The notes under the pieces were generated by a model. It had not been told where the DNA came from, did not search any database, and saw nothing but the letters and a program-made list of their open reading frames with translations. From an uncultured Flavobacteriales bacterium (GTDB lineage Bacteria > Bacteroidota > Bacteroidia > Flavobacteriales_D > Sanyastnellaceae), in the NCBI GenBank assembly GCA_937974555.1, contig CALJKR010000072.1:42299-106298 (forward strand): a DNA stretch of 64,000 nt, read 5' to 3'. The translations under genes were made by a program, and so were the position numbers. Below are positions 1 through 7,708 of the stretch, piece after piece; positions within the stretch are counted from its first letter, which is position 1, and the number at the start of each line of letters is the position of its first letter.

Positions 1-1189
1 ACTCTTCTTCAACACCGTGATTTCCTATCCAACGATAACGGTAATTGATGATGCCTTGCTTGATGGGAACATCGACAACGTATGCTTGCTTTTCATTGTT
101 ATAACTGCATGGAATCATCTCTTTGATGCCTGGGGCTGTGCAAAATTCCAATGCTATTATCCCGTTACTAAACATTTTGGATTTGTATTCAAAATGAGTC
201 AATAAATAGTCGGCATTTAAAGCTTTAACTTCAGTAAGTGTTGTACCAAAAACACACCGCCCATTCAAATCATCCCAACCATAATGTCCTTTGGCATTGC
301 TCTCATCTACTTGCACAAAAACTTCCGGTAATTCTTGGTTGGGTAGGGTGTATTGGATATGCAATCCTGGACTAACAATCTGTCGAGTATCCATCATCCG
401 CCATTCATTGCCTGCCCAAAATCCCAATGAATTGGGATCAGAAAATGTCCAAAGATTGGGTTGAATAAAAGTAACCGTTGGAGACAATGCGCTTTGTGAA
501 GGAAGAAGATCCAAATTTTGAAAGGCTTGGATTCGAATATCTCTGGGTATATCGGCAAAATGATTGGTTGTTGGATAAGCTTCGACCCGCAACATCTCTT
601 TGCTGAAATACCCCTCTCCTGGGGCACGTTCCATCTTTGCAGCCATATTGATTTGCGACTGATACACAAAAAGTGGAAATGCCAAAATATGATTTGCCGC
701 GTCTTCCCAATCGTCATTCTTGTATATCAACAACCAATATCGTCCAGAAACCATGGGCGACATAAACTCATTCGGGAAGGGTAGGGCGTAATGAACGAAG
801 TTGGTGGTGGTGTTGTATCCAAATTCCATGTCTTGAATTTCTTGCTCTACAAAACCTTGGATATATTGGGAACGGTCAACCCCACAAATCCTTCCTTCCC
901 AATCTGTATGAACCAAAGTGTATTTCAACCACTCCCGATCTTCTTGAATCAAATCAAATTGAAACAACAAAGAGGTGGGATTGCCCAATTCAAAGCAAGG
1001 ATAAGTGCTGGAACCTTGCAAATCGGTTACAACGGCTGAGCGAACATTGTGCGCATTGGGAAAAGGACTCACCTGCGAAATTTGAATCTCTTGTGCACGA
1101 AGCATTGTTGCTAATCCAATCAAAAGAACGAGCAGCTGTATTTGAAATAATCTATTTTTGTACGATATGAAACAGCTGTTATTTTTCAT
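1..1189 (-). CDS. Type IX secretion system plug-domain (DUF5103) protein, 3' end outside window
   Basis: The reading frame is open from about 1189 down to base 1, so the C-terminus is missing; 396 residues are visible. The N-terminus has a basic start, a hydrophobic stretch ending in LRAQ (signal peptide) and then a mature part beginning EIQISQVSPF. The body (FELGNPTSLLFQFDLIQED, HTDWEG, SRYIQGF-like SQYIQGF, SGRYWLLIYKND) resembles DUF5103, the family named T9SS plug protein because it closes the SprA translocon from the periplasmic side. The role follows from the family, not from context. The ATG at 1189 is the only upstream start that keeps the whole signal peptide. It overlaps the divergent lipoprotein gene by 23 bases, so a non-ATG start inside the leader is possible. 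The internal ATG at 1105 would remove the signal peptide. Confidence 0.75.
   Translation of the reverse strand, partial: MKNNSCFISYKNRLFQIQLLVLLIGLATMLRAQEIQISQVSPFPNAHNVRSAVVTDLQGSSTYPCFELGNPTSLLFQFDLIQEDREWLKYTLVHTDWEGRICGVDRSQYIQGFVEQEIQDMEFGYNTTTNFVHYALPFPNEFMSPMVSGRYWLLIYKNDDWEDAANHILAFPLFVYQSQINMAAKMERAPGEGYFSKEMLRVEAYPTTNHFADIPRDIRIQAFQNLDLLPSQSALSPTVTFIQPNLWTFSDPNSLGFWAGNEWRMMDTRQIVSPGLHIQYTLPNQELPEVFVQVDESNAKGHYGWDDLNGRCVFGTTLTEVKALNADYLLTHFEYKSKMFSNGIIALEFCTAPGIKEMIPCSYNNEKQAYVVDVPIKQGIINYRYRWIGNHGVEEE
1153..1160 (+). promoter_or_regulatory. Candidate -7 promoter box (TAnnTTTG) for the ApbE-like gene
   Basis: TATTTTTG fits the Bacteroidota -7 consensus TAnnTTTG exactly and ends 6 bases before the ATG at 1167. 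Transcription would then begin at or next to the start codon, giving a leaderless or nearly leaderless mRNA. No -33 TTG element is evident at the usual spacing. Confidence 0.5.
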
Positions 1190-2165
1190 TTGTTGTGTAA
1201 TCCTTTTCGCCTGTGGCGACAAGCCCAAAGGTACTTTGCAAGGCAGAGAATATCAAGGAGTATTTTTAGGAAAACAATACAGCATCGAAGTAATTGGCGA
1301 TTCTACCAACTACCAAGCGGAAATTGATCCCATATTGGATGAATTGTCGCGACAATTCAGTTTGACAGATTCCACCTCCAGTCTTTATCAATTCAATTAT
1401 TGGAAAAAGGTGGAAGAGCCTTTGACCATTCAGGATCCCCAACATTATTTTGTTCGATTTTATCATTTGATGGAAGAGATGAAAATGAAATCCAATGGCA
1501 AATTTGATCCAACTGCTGTGGCCTTGGAGCGTGTGATGCAATTTGCAGCATCAGATCCAGAGTTCATTCCCAATCTGGAAGGGTTTAAAAATGCGGTAGG
1601 TTTTGGTCCTGCATTGATGGAACTGAAAGAAACTGGAAGTCAAGTGCAGTTGATCAAACACCATCCGGATGCAGAATGGGATGTTACCGATGCCGTGGCA
1701 TGTTGGGCGATGGATCTAATTGCAGAACAATTAAAGGGTCATGGATTCTCCGCCATCAAAATCTCTTTGGCTGGAAAATACCTGGTCATTGGAAATGGTC
1801 CCAGCGACTTCAATCAAGTGCCCATGGGATTTACGGGACAAGCGCAAGATCCCAAGGTTAATATTGTCAACCGTGGATTATCATACAAGGGTGCACAGGA
1901 TAAGCGAATGTTTGTGGATGTTGCAACTGCCAAGTGGATTGAAAATGATTTTCAATGGGTATCTGTTTCGGCACCCTCTCTTTTGGAATCAGAGGTTTTT
2001 TCAAAAGCTTTTATGTGCATGAGTCTGGATGAAGTAGCACGCTGGTATGACAATAATGGAAATTCAGATATTCAATCTTCCATAATCTACGGTAACAAGG
2101 AAAAAATGGACCGTGCTACCACCGAAGAATTTGACAAAATGATTGTAGTAGCCCCAGCACAATGA
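1167..2165 (+). CDS. ApbE-like (FAD:protein FMN transferase family) lipoprotein, degenerate
   Basis: 332 residues with a lipoprotein signal (hydrophobic run then LFAC, so Cys would be lipidated). The fold markers of ApbE are recognisable: GKQYSIEVIG near the N-terminus (family GTxYxI), TSSLYQFN (family SxIsxfN), KFDPTAVAL (family FDpTvgpL) and AVACWAMDLIAEQL (family aKGyavDria). The conserved Lys-Gly before the Asp is replaced by Ala-Cys-Trp, and the metal-binding ADAlaTA motif appears as SEVFSKAF. It may therefore have lost flavin-transferase activity or be a structural paralogue. The start is ATG 1167 rather than TTG 1158 because the box TATTTTTG lies just upstream. It overlaps tsaD as ATGA, suggesting translational coupling. 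Confidence 0.6.
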   Translation: MKQLLFFICCVILFACGDKPKGTLQGREYQGVFLGKQYSIEVIGDSTNYQAEIDPILDELSRQFSLTDSTSSLYQFNYWKKVEEPLTIQDPQHYFVRFYHLMEEMKMKSNGKFDPTAVALERVMQFAASDPEFIPNLEGFKNAVGFGPALMELKETGSQVQLIKHHPDAEWDVTDAVACWAMDLIAEQLKGHGFSAIKISLAGKYLVIGNGPSDFNQVPMGFTGQAQDPKVNIVNRGLSYKGAQDKRMFVDVATAKWIENDFQWVSVSAPSLLESEVFSKAFMCMSLDEVARWYDNNGNSDIQSSIIYGNKEKMDRATTEEFDKMIVVAPAQ

Positions 2166-3175
2166 GTTCTTTTTTAACCTTGGCCATTGAGAGCAGTTGT
2201 GATGAAACATCTGCGGCCATTTTAGATCATAAGAAAGTGATTGCATTGGTGACGGCCACACAAAGTGTGCATGAACAATATGGTGGTGTTGTGCCTGAAT
2301 TGGCCAGTAGGGCGCATCAATCCCACATTATTCCGGTTTTAGACAAGGTGTTGAAAGATGCGCAGTTGCAATTAAAAGATCTTCAATTGCTGTGTGTAAC
2401 CGAAGGTCCTGGACTGATGGGATCATTGCATGTCGGAGTTTCTTTGATGAAATCACTGGCCATGACTCAAAATTTGCCGCTTATCGGTGTCAATCACATG
2501 CATGGACATGTTTTGGCGCATTGCATTGAAGGACAATATGACGAAGAGATTTCGTTTCCTTTTTTATGCTTGACTGTTTCCGGCGGACATACCCAAGTGG
2601 TTTATGTGAAATCACCAACGCATCTCGAAATAATGGCCCAAACCAAAGATGATGCAGCAGGCGAAGCAATCGATAAAGCTGCCAAATTATTTGGTTTGCC
2701 ATACCCCGGTGGTCCATGGGTGGACAAACATGCACAGCAAGGGGAAAGCAATAAGTTTACTTTTTCAACTCCCAAGTTGGACGATGGGCAATATAGTTTT
2801 TCCGGATTAAAAACTTCGTTGCTTTATTTCCTACAAGCACAGTCCAAATTAAATGAGCATTTTATCGCAGAAAATCTGAATCATCTCTGTGCATCGTATC
2901 AGAAAATAACGATGGATTATTTGCTCAAGAATTTTTTCAATTGGGCAAAAAAGATGGAAGTAAAAGATGTGGCCATTGCAGGCGGAGTTTCCGCCAATTC
3001 TTATTTGCGATCAACTTTTATCGAACGAGGAAAACAATTAAAAATGAAAACCTTTGTTCCCCAATTTGATTATTGCACCGATAACGCTGCCATGATTGGA
3101 ATAACAGGATACTTTCAATATCATTCCGGGTATCAAAAACGCAATATTGTTCCTCAGCCTCGAATGCCTTTTTAA
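2162..3175 (+). CDS. tsaD: tRNA N6-adenosine threonylcarbamoyltransferase TsaD
   Basis: 337 residues, the normal size for TsaD. It transfers the threonylcarbamoyl group from TC-AMP to A37 of ANN-decoding tRNAs, working with TsaB and TsaE in the cytoplasm. Visible signatures are IESSCDETSAA at residues 9-19, the metal-binding NHMHGH region near residue 110, the SGGHTQ nucleotide-binding loop, and the C-terminal GGVSAN and DNAAMIG motifs. Its ATG overlaps the stop of the ApbE-like gene. Its stop overlaps the convergent carbonic anhydrase stop by 4 bases, so there is no room for a separate terminator. Confidence 0.96.
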   Translation: MSSFLTLAIESSCDETSAAILDHKKVIALVTATQSVHEQYGGVVPELASRAHQSHIIPVLDKVLKDAQLQLKDLQLLCVTEGPGLMGSLHVGVSLMKSLAMTQNLPLIGVNHMHGHVLAHCIEGQYDEEISFPFLCLTVSGGHTQVVYVKSPTHLEIMAQTKDDAAGEAIDKAAKLFGLPYPGGPWVDKHAQQGESNKFTFSTPKLDDGQYSFSGLKTSLLYFLQAQSKLNEHFIAENLNHLCASYQKITMDYLLKNFFNWAKKMEVKDVAIAGGVSANSYLRSTFIERGKQLKMKTFVPQFDYCTDNAAMIGITGYFQYHSGYQKRNIVPQPRMPF

Positions 3176-3801
3176 TCCTCGTAGGTATAGATAGGATCCA
3201 ATTTGGATTCGTGGTCCATTTTACATAGTGTCTTTAATAATCCATCTTCCAATCCATAAACCCACCCATGAAGGGTTGGAGCTTGTCTATTCTTCCATGC
3301 CTTTTGAATGATACTGGTCTTGGCTAAATTCAAAACCTGTTCCATGACATTGAGTTCAACCAATCGATCCACTTTGGCTTCATCATTATTCATGGCCTCA
3401 AATTCTTCTTCATGTAATCGATAAATATCTTTGATATTTCTAAGCCACTTATTGATCATGCCATAGTTGTTTTGAGTGAGTGAGGCGGCAACTCCTCCGC
3501 ATCCATAATGTCCGCAAACAATGATGTGCTTTACTTCCAATACCTCAACGGCATACAACAGTACACTCAACAAATTCAAATCGGTATGTACCACCAAATT
3601 GGCCACATTCCGATGTACAAAAATTTCTCCGGGTGCAGTTCCTGTTATTTCATTGGCGGGAACACGGCTATCAGAACATCCAATCCAAAGAAAATCAGGC
3701 TTTTGAATTTTTGAAAGTCGGGTGAAATATGCAGGATCTTTTTCGATCTGCTCATTGGCCCAAGCCTTATTTTCTAAAAGTAATTTTTCTATACTGTCCA
3801 T
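3172..3801 (-). CDS. can: Beta-class carbonic anhydrase
   Basis: 209 residues. It interconverts CO2 and bicarbonate with a zinc ion. The complete zinc set of the beta class is present: Cys42 and Asp44 in CSDSR, and His98 and Cys101 in HYGCGG; Arg46 forms the Asp-Arg dyad. Length and spacing match the E. coli Can type. It lies 2 bases downstream of a SulP-family anion transporter on the same strand, an arrangement that suggests coupled bicarbonate transport and hydration. It ends overlapping the convergent tsaD stop. Confidence 0.94.
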   Translation of the reverse strand: MDSIEKLLLENKAWANEQIEKDPAYFTRLSKIQKPDFLWIGCSDSRVPANEITGTAPGEIFVHRNVANLVVHTDLNLLSVLLYAVEVLEVKHIIVCGHYGCGGVAASLTQNNYGMINKWLRNIKDIYRLHEEEFEAMNNDEAKVDRLVELNVMEQVLNLAKTSIIQKAWKNRQAPTLHGWVYGLEDGLLKTLCKMDHESKLDPIYTYED

Positions 3802-3803
3802 GA

Positions 3804-5330
3804 CTAATTGATTTGAAAATGATTGTTCCTTGTATTGTGTTTAAACTCAATCTCAATGTGTTTGTGTTTGGCTTGAATTTTAAAATCCAAAATCATTTCG
3901 CGAATGTCCTCATCCATTCTTTCTGTTCTTGAAAGATCCATTAACAAATGTGCGTGATTGGGAATTTTTGACAAAGTTTCTTTTAACAAGGGGCGATTTA
4001 AAAAGGTAACTTCTTGCTGAAAACGTATTAGAAAGTTGCCTTCGTGTTCATGCAAGGCAATTCCCTTTTTGAAATTTCTTTTGATGACAAAAAACAACCC
4101 AACCAAAAGTCCAATTCCTATTCCTTTCAATAAGTCCAGTCCCAAAATGGCTATCAATGTGACAATAAAAGGTATAAATTGAATTTTCCCTTGTCGCCAG
4201 ATTTCAATAAAAATTGCGGGCTTCACCAATTTGTATCCAACAAAAATCAAGATTGCGGCAAGACTAGCCAGGGGAATGTGATTCAAAACAAAAGGAAAAA
4301 ACATGACACTAATGACCAACCAAAATCCATGAAGGATTGTCGAGGTTTTGTGCGATGCTCCTGCGGAGATATTGGCTGTACTGCGCACAACAACACTCGT
4401 TACTGGTATTCCTCCAATCAACCCTGAAACCATATTGCCAGTTCCCTGCGCAATCAACTCCAAATTTGAATTGGTGTTTCTTTTTTGTGGATCCAATTTG
4501 TCAACTGCCTCAATACCCAAAAGTGACTCCAAACTGGCAACCAATGCAATGGTTAAGCCCATGGTCCAGACATGAAGGTTGCTCCAGGCTCCCCAATTGG
4601 GAAAGTGAAATTCTGTCGCCCAATCAGACAGTTGGCTAACATGAGGAACAGCCACCAAATGTTCTTGTGCAATGGCCCAAGATGAGCCTTTTTCAAACAA
4701 GAATGTGTAAAGTATGCCAACCATCACAACCACCAAAGTGCCGGGAAACCATTTGAAAAAAAGATTGGTTCGCATCCGTTTTGATTCCAAGACCAATAGC
4801 AAAAGAATACTGATTGTTCCAATGAATGCTGCACCGGGAGATATTTTTAAAAAGGCTATCAAAATCTCAGTAAAAGTATTCTCACCATCTATTTGAGAAA
4901 AATCTTCATCACCTTCAAAATCATGATCGTAACCAACCAAATGCGGAATTTGTTTCAATATCAAAATCAAACCAATCGCGGCCATCATGCCTCGTATAAC
5001 TGTATTGGGTATGAATTCTCCCAATTTTCCTACTCGAAGTAATCCAAATAAAATTTGAAAGAATCCAGCAATGACCACTGCAAATAAGAATGTCTCAAAG
5101 CTTCCCAATTGGGTTATGGAAGTGGAAACCAATATGGTTAAACCTGCGGCTGGTCCTGAAACACTCAGATGTGAACCGCTAATGAGTCCAACAACTATAC
5201 CGCCAGCCATCCCTGCAAGTAGCCCTGCAAAAGGAGGCGCACCAGAACCCAAGGCTATTCCTAGACACAAGGGCAAAGCCACCAAAAACACCAGTAGTGA
5301 TGGCAATAAATTTGAATAAATATTTTTCAA
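3804..5330 (-). CDS. SulP-family anion transporter (probable bicarbonate or sulfate) with STAS domain
   Basis: 508 residues. About ten to twelve hydrophobic segments fill residues 8-415, beginning LLPSLLVFLVALPLCLGIAL, with the family signature GLISGSHLSVSGPAAG near residue 50. The C-terminal ~80 residues are soluble and look like a short STAS domain (HAHLLMDLSRTERMDEDI). The substrate is not determined by sequence; the carbonic anhydrase 2 bases downstream favours bicarbonate. The only usable start is TTG at 5330: the frame is closed a few codons upstream and the next Met is inside the second membrane segment. TTG starts are uncommon here, so expression may be tuned low. Confidence 0.88.
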   Translation of the reverse strand: MKNIYSNLLPSLLVFLVALPLCLGIALGSGAPPFAGLLAGMAGGIVVGLISGSHLSVSGPAAGLTILVSTSITQLGSFETFLFAVVIAGFFQILFGLLRVGKLGEFIPNTVIRGMMAAIGLILILKQIPHLVGYDHDFEGDEDFSQIDGENTFTEILIAFLKISPGAAFIGTISILLLLVLESKRMRTNLFFKWFPGTLVVVMVGILYTFLFEKGSSWAIAQEHLVAVPHVSQLSDWATEFHFPNWGAWSNLHVWTMGLTIALVASLESLLGIEAVDKLDPQKRNTNSNLELIAQGTGNMVSGLIGGIPVTSVVVRSTANISAGASHKTSTILHGFWLVISVMFFPFVLNHIPLASLAAILIFVGYKLVKPAIFIEIWRQGKIQFIPFIVTLIAILGLDLLKGIGIGLLVGLFFVIKRNFKKGIALHEHEGNFLIRFQQEVTFLNRPLLKETLSKIPNHAHLLMDLSRTERMDEDIREMILDFKIQAKHKHIEIEFKHNTRNNHFQIN

Positions 5331-5391
5331 AACGAAACTTTAGGGGTGTAAAGCGTTTCGAAAATACAACAAAAGAAGTGGGGTTGTTGAA

Positions 5392-5802
5392 TTAAGATTC
5401 AAGAGTTTTAAAATGCAACAAGAGCAAATTCAAAACATCCTTGCGCCAGTGGTCGGTGAGCCAACCCGCATGCTCTTCCGGAACTCCAATGTGATTAAAG
5501 TGTATACGGGTACCTCCATTTTCCATATCCGTTAACTCGATATGGATGATTGTATGTATTCCTCTAACAAAGTAAGTGTGTCTCCAAGCCATCACAATAT
5601 ACTCGTCTTGTTCCAAAGTCAAATAATATCCGCTTACTTTTTTATTCTCCGATTGAAAAAAGGTGCCTGGCTTGGAATGAAACTCGGCATGAAGTCCTGT
5701 AATAGAAAAAAATATCTTGGCATCTGTCAATGCCTCGTACACCTTGCTTCTGCTAGCAGGAACTTCAGTGATCTGGAAAATATTTTCTGTTTTGAGTTTC
5801 AT
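5392..5802 (-). CDS. SRPBCC (AHSA1/START-like) domain protein
   Basis: 136 residues, all one helix-grip domain. The N-terminal FQITEVPASRSKVYEALTD is typical of the AHSA1 group, and the C-terminal helix HAGWLTDHWRKDVLNLLLLHF closes the cavity. Members bind small hydrophobic ligands or act as Hsp90 co-chaperone-like proteins; no ligand can be assigned here. It follows the helicase gene by 10 bases, so the two probably share a transcript. Confidence 0.75.
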   Translation of the reverse strand: MKLKTENIFQITEVPASRSKVYEALTDAKIFFSITGLHAEFHSKPGTFFQSENKKVSGYYLTLEQDEYIVMAWRHTYFVRGIHTIIHIELTDMENGGTRIHFNHIGVPEEHAGWLTDHWRKDVLNLLLLHFKTLES

Positions 5803-5812
5803 AATCGTTCAA

Positions 5813-7351
5813 TTAATCATTGGGGTTGTCTTTCTCCTCGTACATCTTTCGTACCAACAAATTTAATTTTCTCATGTATTCACTCTTCAACCAATCCCGG
5901 TAATTTTCAGTGCTTTTTGAAATGCAATAGCTGTAGTGCTTAACTCTACTTTTCACATCCAATTCCAGAACCTTCACCAGGTCCAACGCATCATATACAT
6001 CTTCCGCATTCTCTTCAATGATGGTGGCATGTTGCTGAATGGAAACATCCAAAACATCTTTGGCTTTCCCTCCTGATTTCATCACGCGCAAATAGTGTTC
6101 TTTGATATCAAAGTCGATGAAAGGTGAGTTTTTGAATCGATCCCGCACTTCGGGAGTCATTTCGTATTTGGTCTCACGCTCCATTACCTCATCGGAGATA
6201 ATGCTTTCGATGTAGGCATTGGGATGCGCAAAGATCTCTTGCCAATCAATGTAAGATTCCCACAATCCAAAACGCTTGGCGTTGTTTCCCAAGTCAATAA
6301 CATTGAACGTCTCTTTACCGGGAATCAATCGAGAACCACGACCAATCATTTGGTGATACAAGGTCAATGATTTGGTTGCTCTGTTCAATATAATGGTCTC
6401 CACAGTGGGTTCATCAAAACCCGTGGTGAGGATGGATACCGATGTTAAAATAGCGTTGGGTTTGTTGTGAAACCACTCCAATATCTCACGTCTTTCTTGC
6501 TCACTGTTGGTGTTGTCCAAATGTCTAACATCATATCCAGCTTCCCGAAACATCATGTATACCTGCTTGGACGTATTGATTCCATTGTTGAAAATCAAAG
6601 TTTTGGTACCCTTGGCTACTTGCTCGTATGCATAAAGCAATTTCTCTTGCATGAAAATATTGCCGTACAGTTTCTCTGAAGAGGAAACCGTGTAATCCCC
6701 ATTGATACCCAACTTCAAAGAGTGAAGGCTCACATCGTAACTATAGGTTTGAGCCTTGGCCAAATACTTTTTTTCTACCAAGTTAGAGATGCTCTCTCCT
6801 ACAATCAACTCATGGTAGTTCTCATGCAGGGGCAACAAAATATTACTACTGAGTGGAGTAGCGGTTACACCCAAGATCACTTGGTTTTCAAACCACTTGA
6901 AAAGTTTTCTGAATGAATTGTAATGCGCCTCATCGACGATGATCAATCCCAAATCGTCAAATTTCATTTTCTCATCCTTCAAACGATTGTTCAAAGTTTC
7001 AACCATGGCTACATAACAATCCTGGTTGAGGTCCTCGTCCAATTCCTTGACCTTACTGACGATGATGGTGTTCTTCACCCCAAACTCATTGAGCACCCGT
7101 GAAGTTTGTCCCAACAATTCCACCCGGTGGGTAAGAATCATGACTTTCTTTCCAGTTTCCGCAATAAATCTTCGGGCTATCTCAGAAAAAATGATGGTCT
7201 TTCCTCCGCCAGTGGGCAATTGGAAACACAAATTGTAATTGCTCGGGAATTTTTTGATCCGATCAAAAATGGTATCCAACGCACGCTGCTGATAATCGTA
7301 TAATACTTTCTCAGTGGGTAAGGTTTCTATTTCAGTCTGTTGGGTGCTCAT
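5813..7351 (-). CDS. DEAD/DEAH-box superfamily 2 helicase
   Basis: 512 residues. Motif I is PTGGGKT, motif II is VDEAH, motif III is GVTATPL, and the C-terminal helicase domain carries TTGFDEPTVETIILNRAT and the arginine motif QMIGRGSR. The architecture is that of the Res/XPB-like SF2 proteins, with a ~110-residue C-terminal extension of unknown role. No methyltransferase or specificity subunit is adjacent, so it is not recognisable as part of a restriction system. ATG 7351 is preferred over TTG 7369. The box TATTTTTG lies 15 bases upstream of the ATG. An SRPBCC gene follows after 10 bases. Confidence 0.88.
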   Translation of the reverse strand: MSTQQTEIETLPTEKVLYDYQQRALDTIFDRIKKFPSNYNLCFQLPTGGGKTIIFSEIARRFIAETGKKVMILTHRVELLGQTSRVLNEFGVKNTIIVSKVKELDEDLNQDCYVAMVETLNNRLKDEKMKFDDLGLIIVDEAHYNSFRKLFKWFENQVILGVTATPLSSNILLPLHENYHELIVGESISNLVEKKYLAKAQTYSYDVSLHSLKLGINGDYTVSSSEKLYGNIFMQEKLLYAYEQVAKGTKTLIFNNGINTSKQVYMMFREAGYDVRHLDNTNSEQERREILEWFHNKPNAILTSVSILTTGFDEPTVETIILNRATKSLTLYHQMIGRGSRLIPGKETFNVIDLGNNAKRFGLWESYIDWQEIFAHPNAYIESIISDEVMERETKYEMTPEVRDRFKNSPFIDFDIKEHYLRVMKSGGKAKDVLDVSIQQHATIIEENAEDVYDALDLVKVLELDVKSRVKHYSYCISKSTENYRDWLKSEYMRKLNLLVRKMYEEKDNPND

Positions 7352-7366
7352 TTTTTTGGCGATTCG

Positions 7367-7374
7367 CAAAAATA
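7367..7374 (-). promoter_or_regulatory. Candidate -7 box (TAnnTTTG) for the helicase gene
   Basis: TATTTTTG on the minus strand lies 15 bases before the ATG at 7351. This supports ATG 7351 as the start, since the alternative TTG at 7369 falls inside the box. No -33 element is evident. Confidence 0.45.
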
Positions 7375-7443
7375 GCCCCTGTTCATGCTAAATCAATGCT
7401 TTTTAGAATTTAATATTTGAAAAACAATGATTTAATTCCATTT

Positions 7444-7675
7444 CGCGAAAAATCATTGCGTCCCTTGCGTTAAAATAAAAATTTAAGAACGCCAAGTGCG
7501 CCAAGAATCCGCAGAGAACGCAATAATCAAACCTCCGCGTCATAGCGAAAACCTTTGCGTCCCTTGCGTTAAAATCAATAGAGAAAACGCCAAGTGCGCC
7601 AAGAATCCGCAAAGAGCGCAAAGACAAATCACCGCGTCCTTTGCGAAAATCTTTGCGTTCATTGCGTTAAAAAGA
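7444..7675. repeat. Tandem intergenic repeat, ~99-bp period, about 2.3 copies
   Basis: The gap between the helicase and the acylase genes is filled by a repeat. The block TTGCGTCCCTTGCGTTAAAA starts at 7456 and 7555 and recurs in altered form at 7653, giving periods of 99 and 98. Between them AACGCCAAGTGCGCCAAGAA and an adjoining CCGCA-rich stretch occur twice, followed by CCGCGTC. Internal short direct repeats (TTGCGT) are frequent. Similar TTGCGTCC-rich intergenic repeats are, from memory, widespread in Bacteroidota and related phyla. The apparent 74-residue frame through it is only translated repeat. No gene is seen in the gap. Confidence 0.8.
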
Positions 7676-7708
7676 ATTACTATTTACGCAAGGCAAGTTT
7701 AATCAATC

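Noticed and set aside
394..717. Minus-strand frame of 107 codons inside the first gene
   Set aside because: It lies within the plug-domain gene in a different frame; the translated DUF5103-like protein explains the region.
7403..7627. 74-codon frame in the intergenic repeat
   Set aside because: It is translated tandem repeat with the same segment (FNARDA) appearing twice; no start signal or family.
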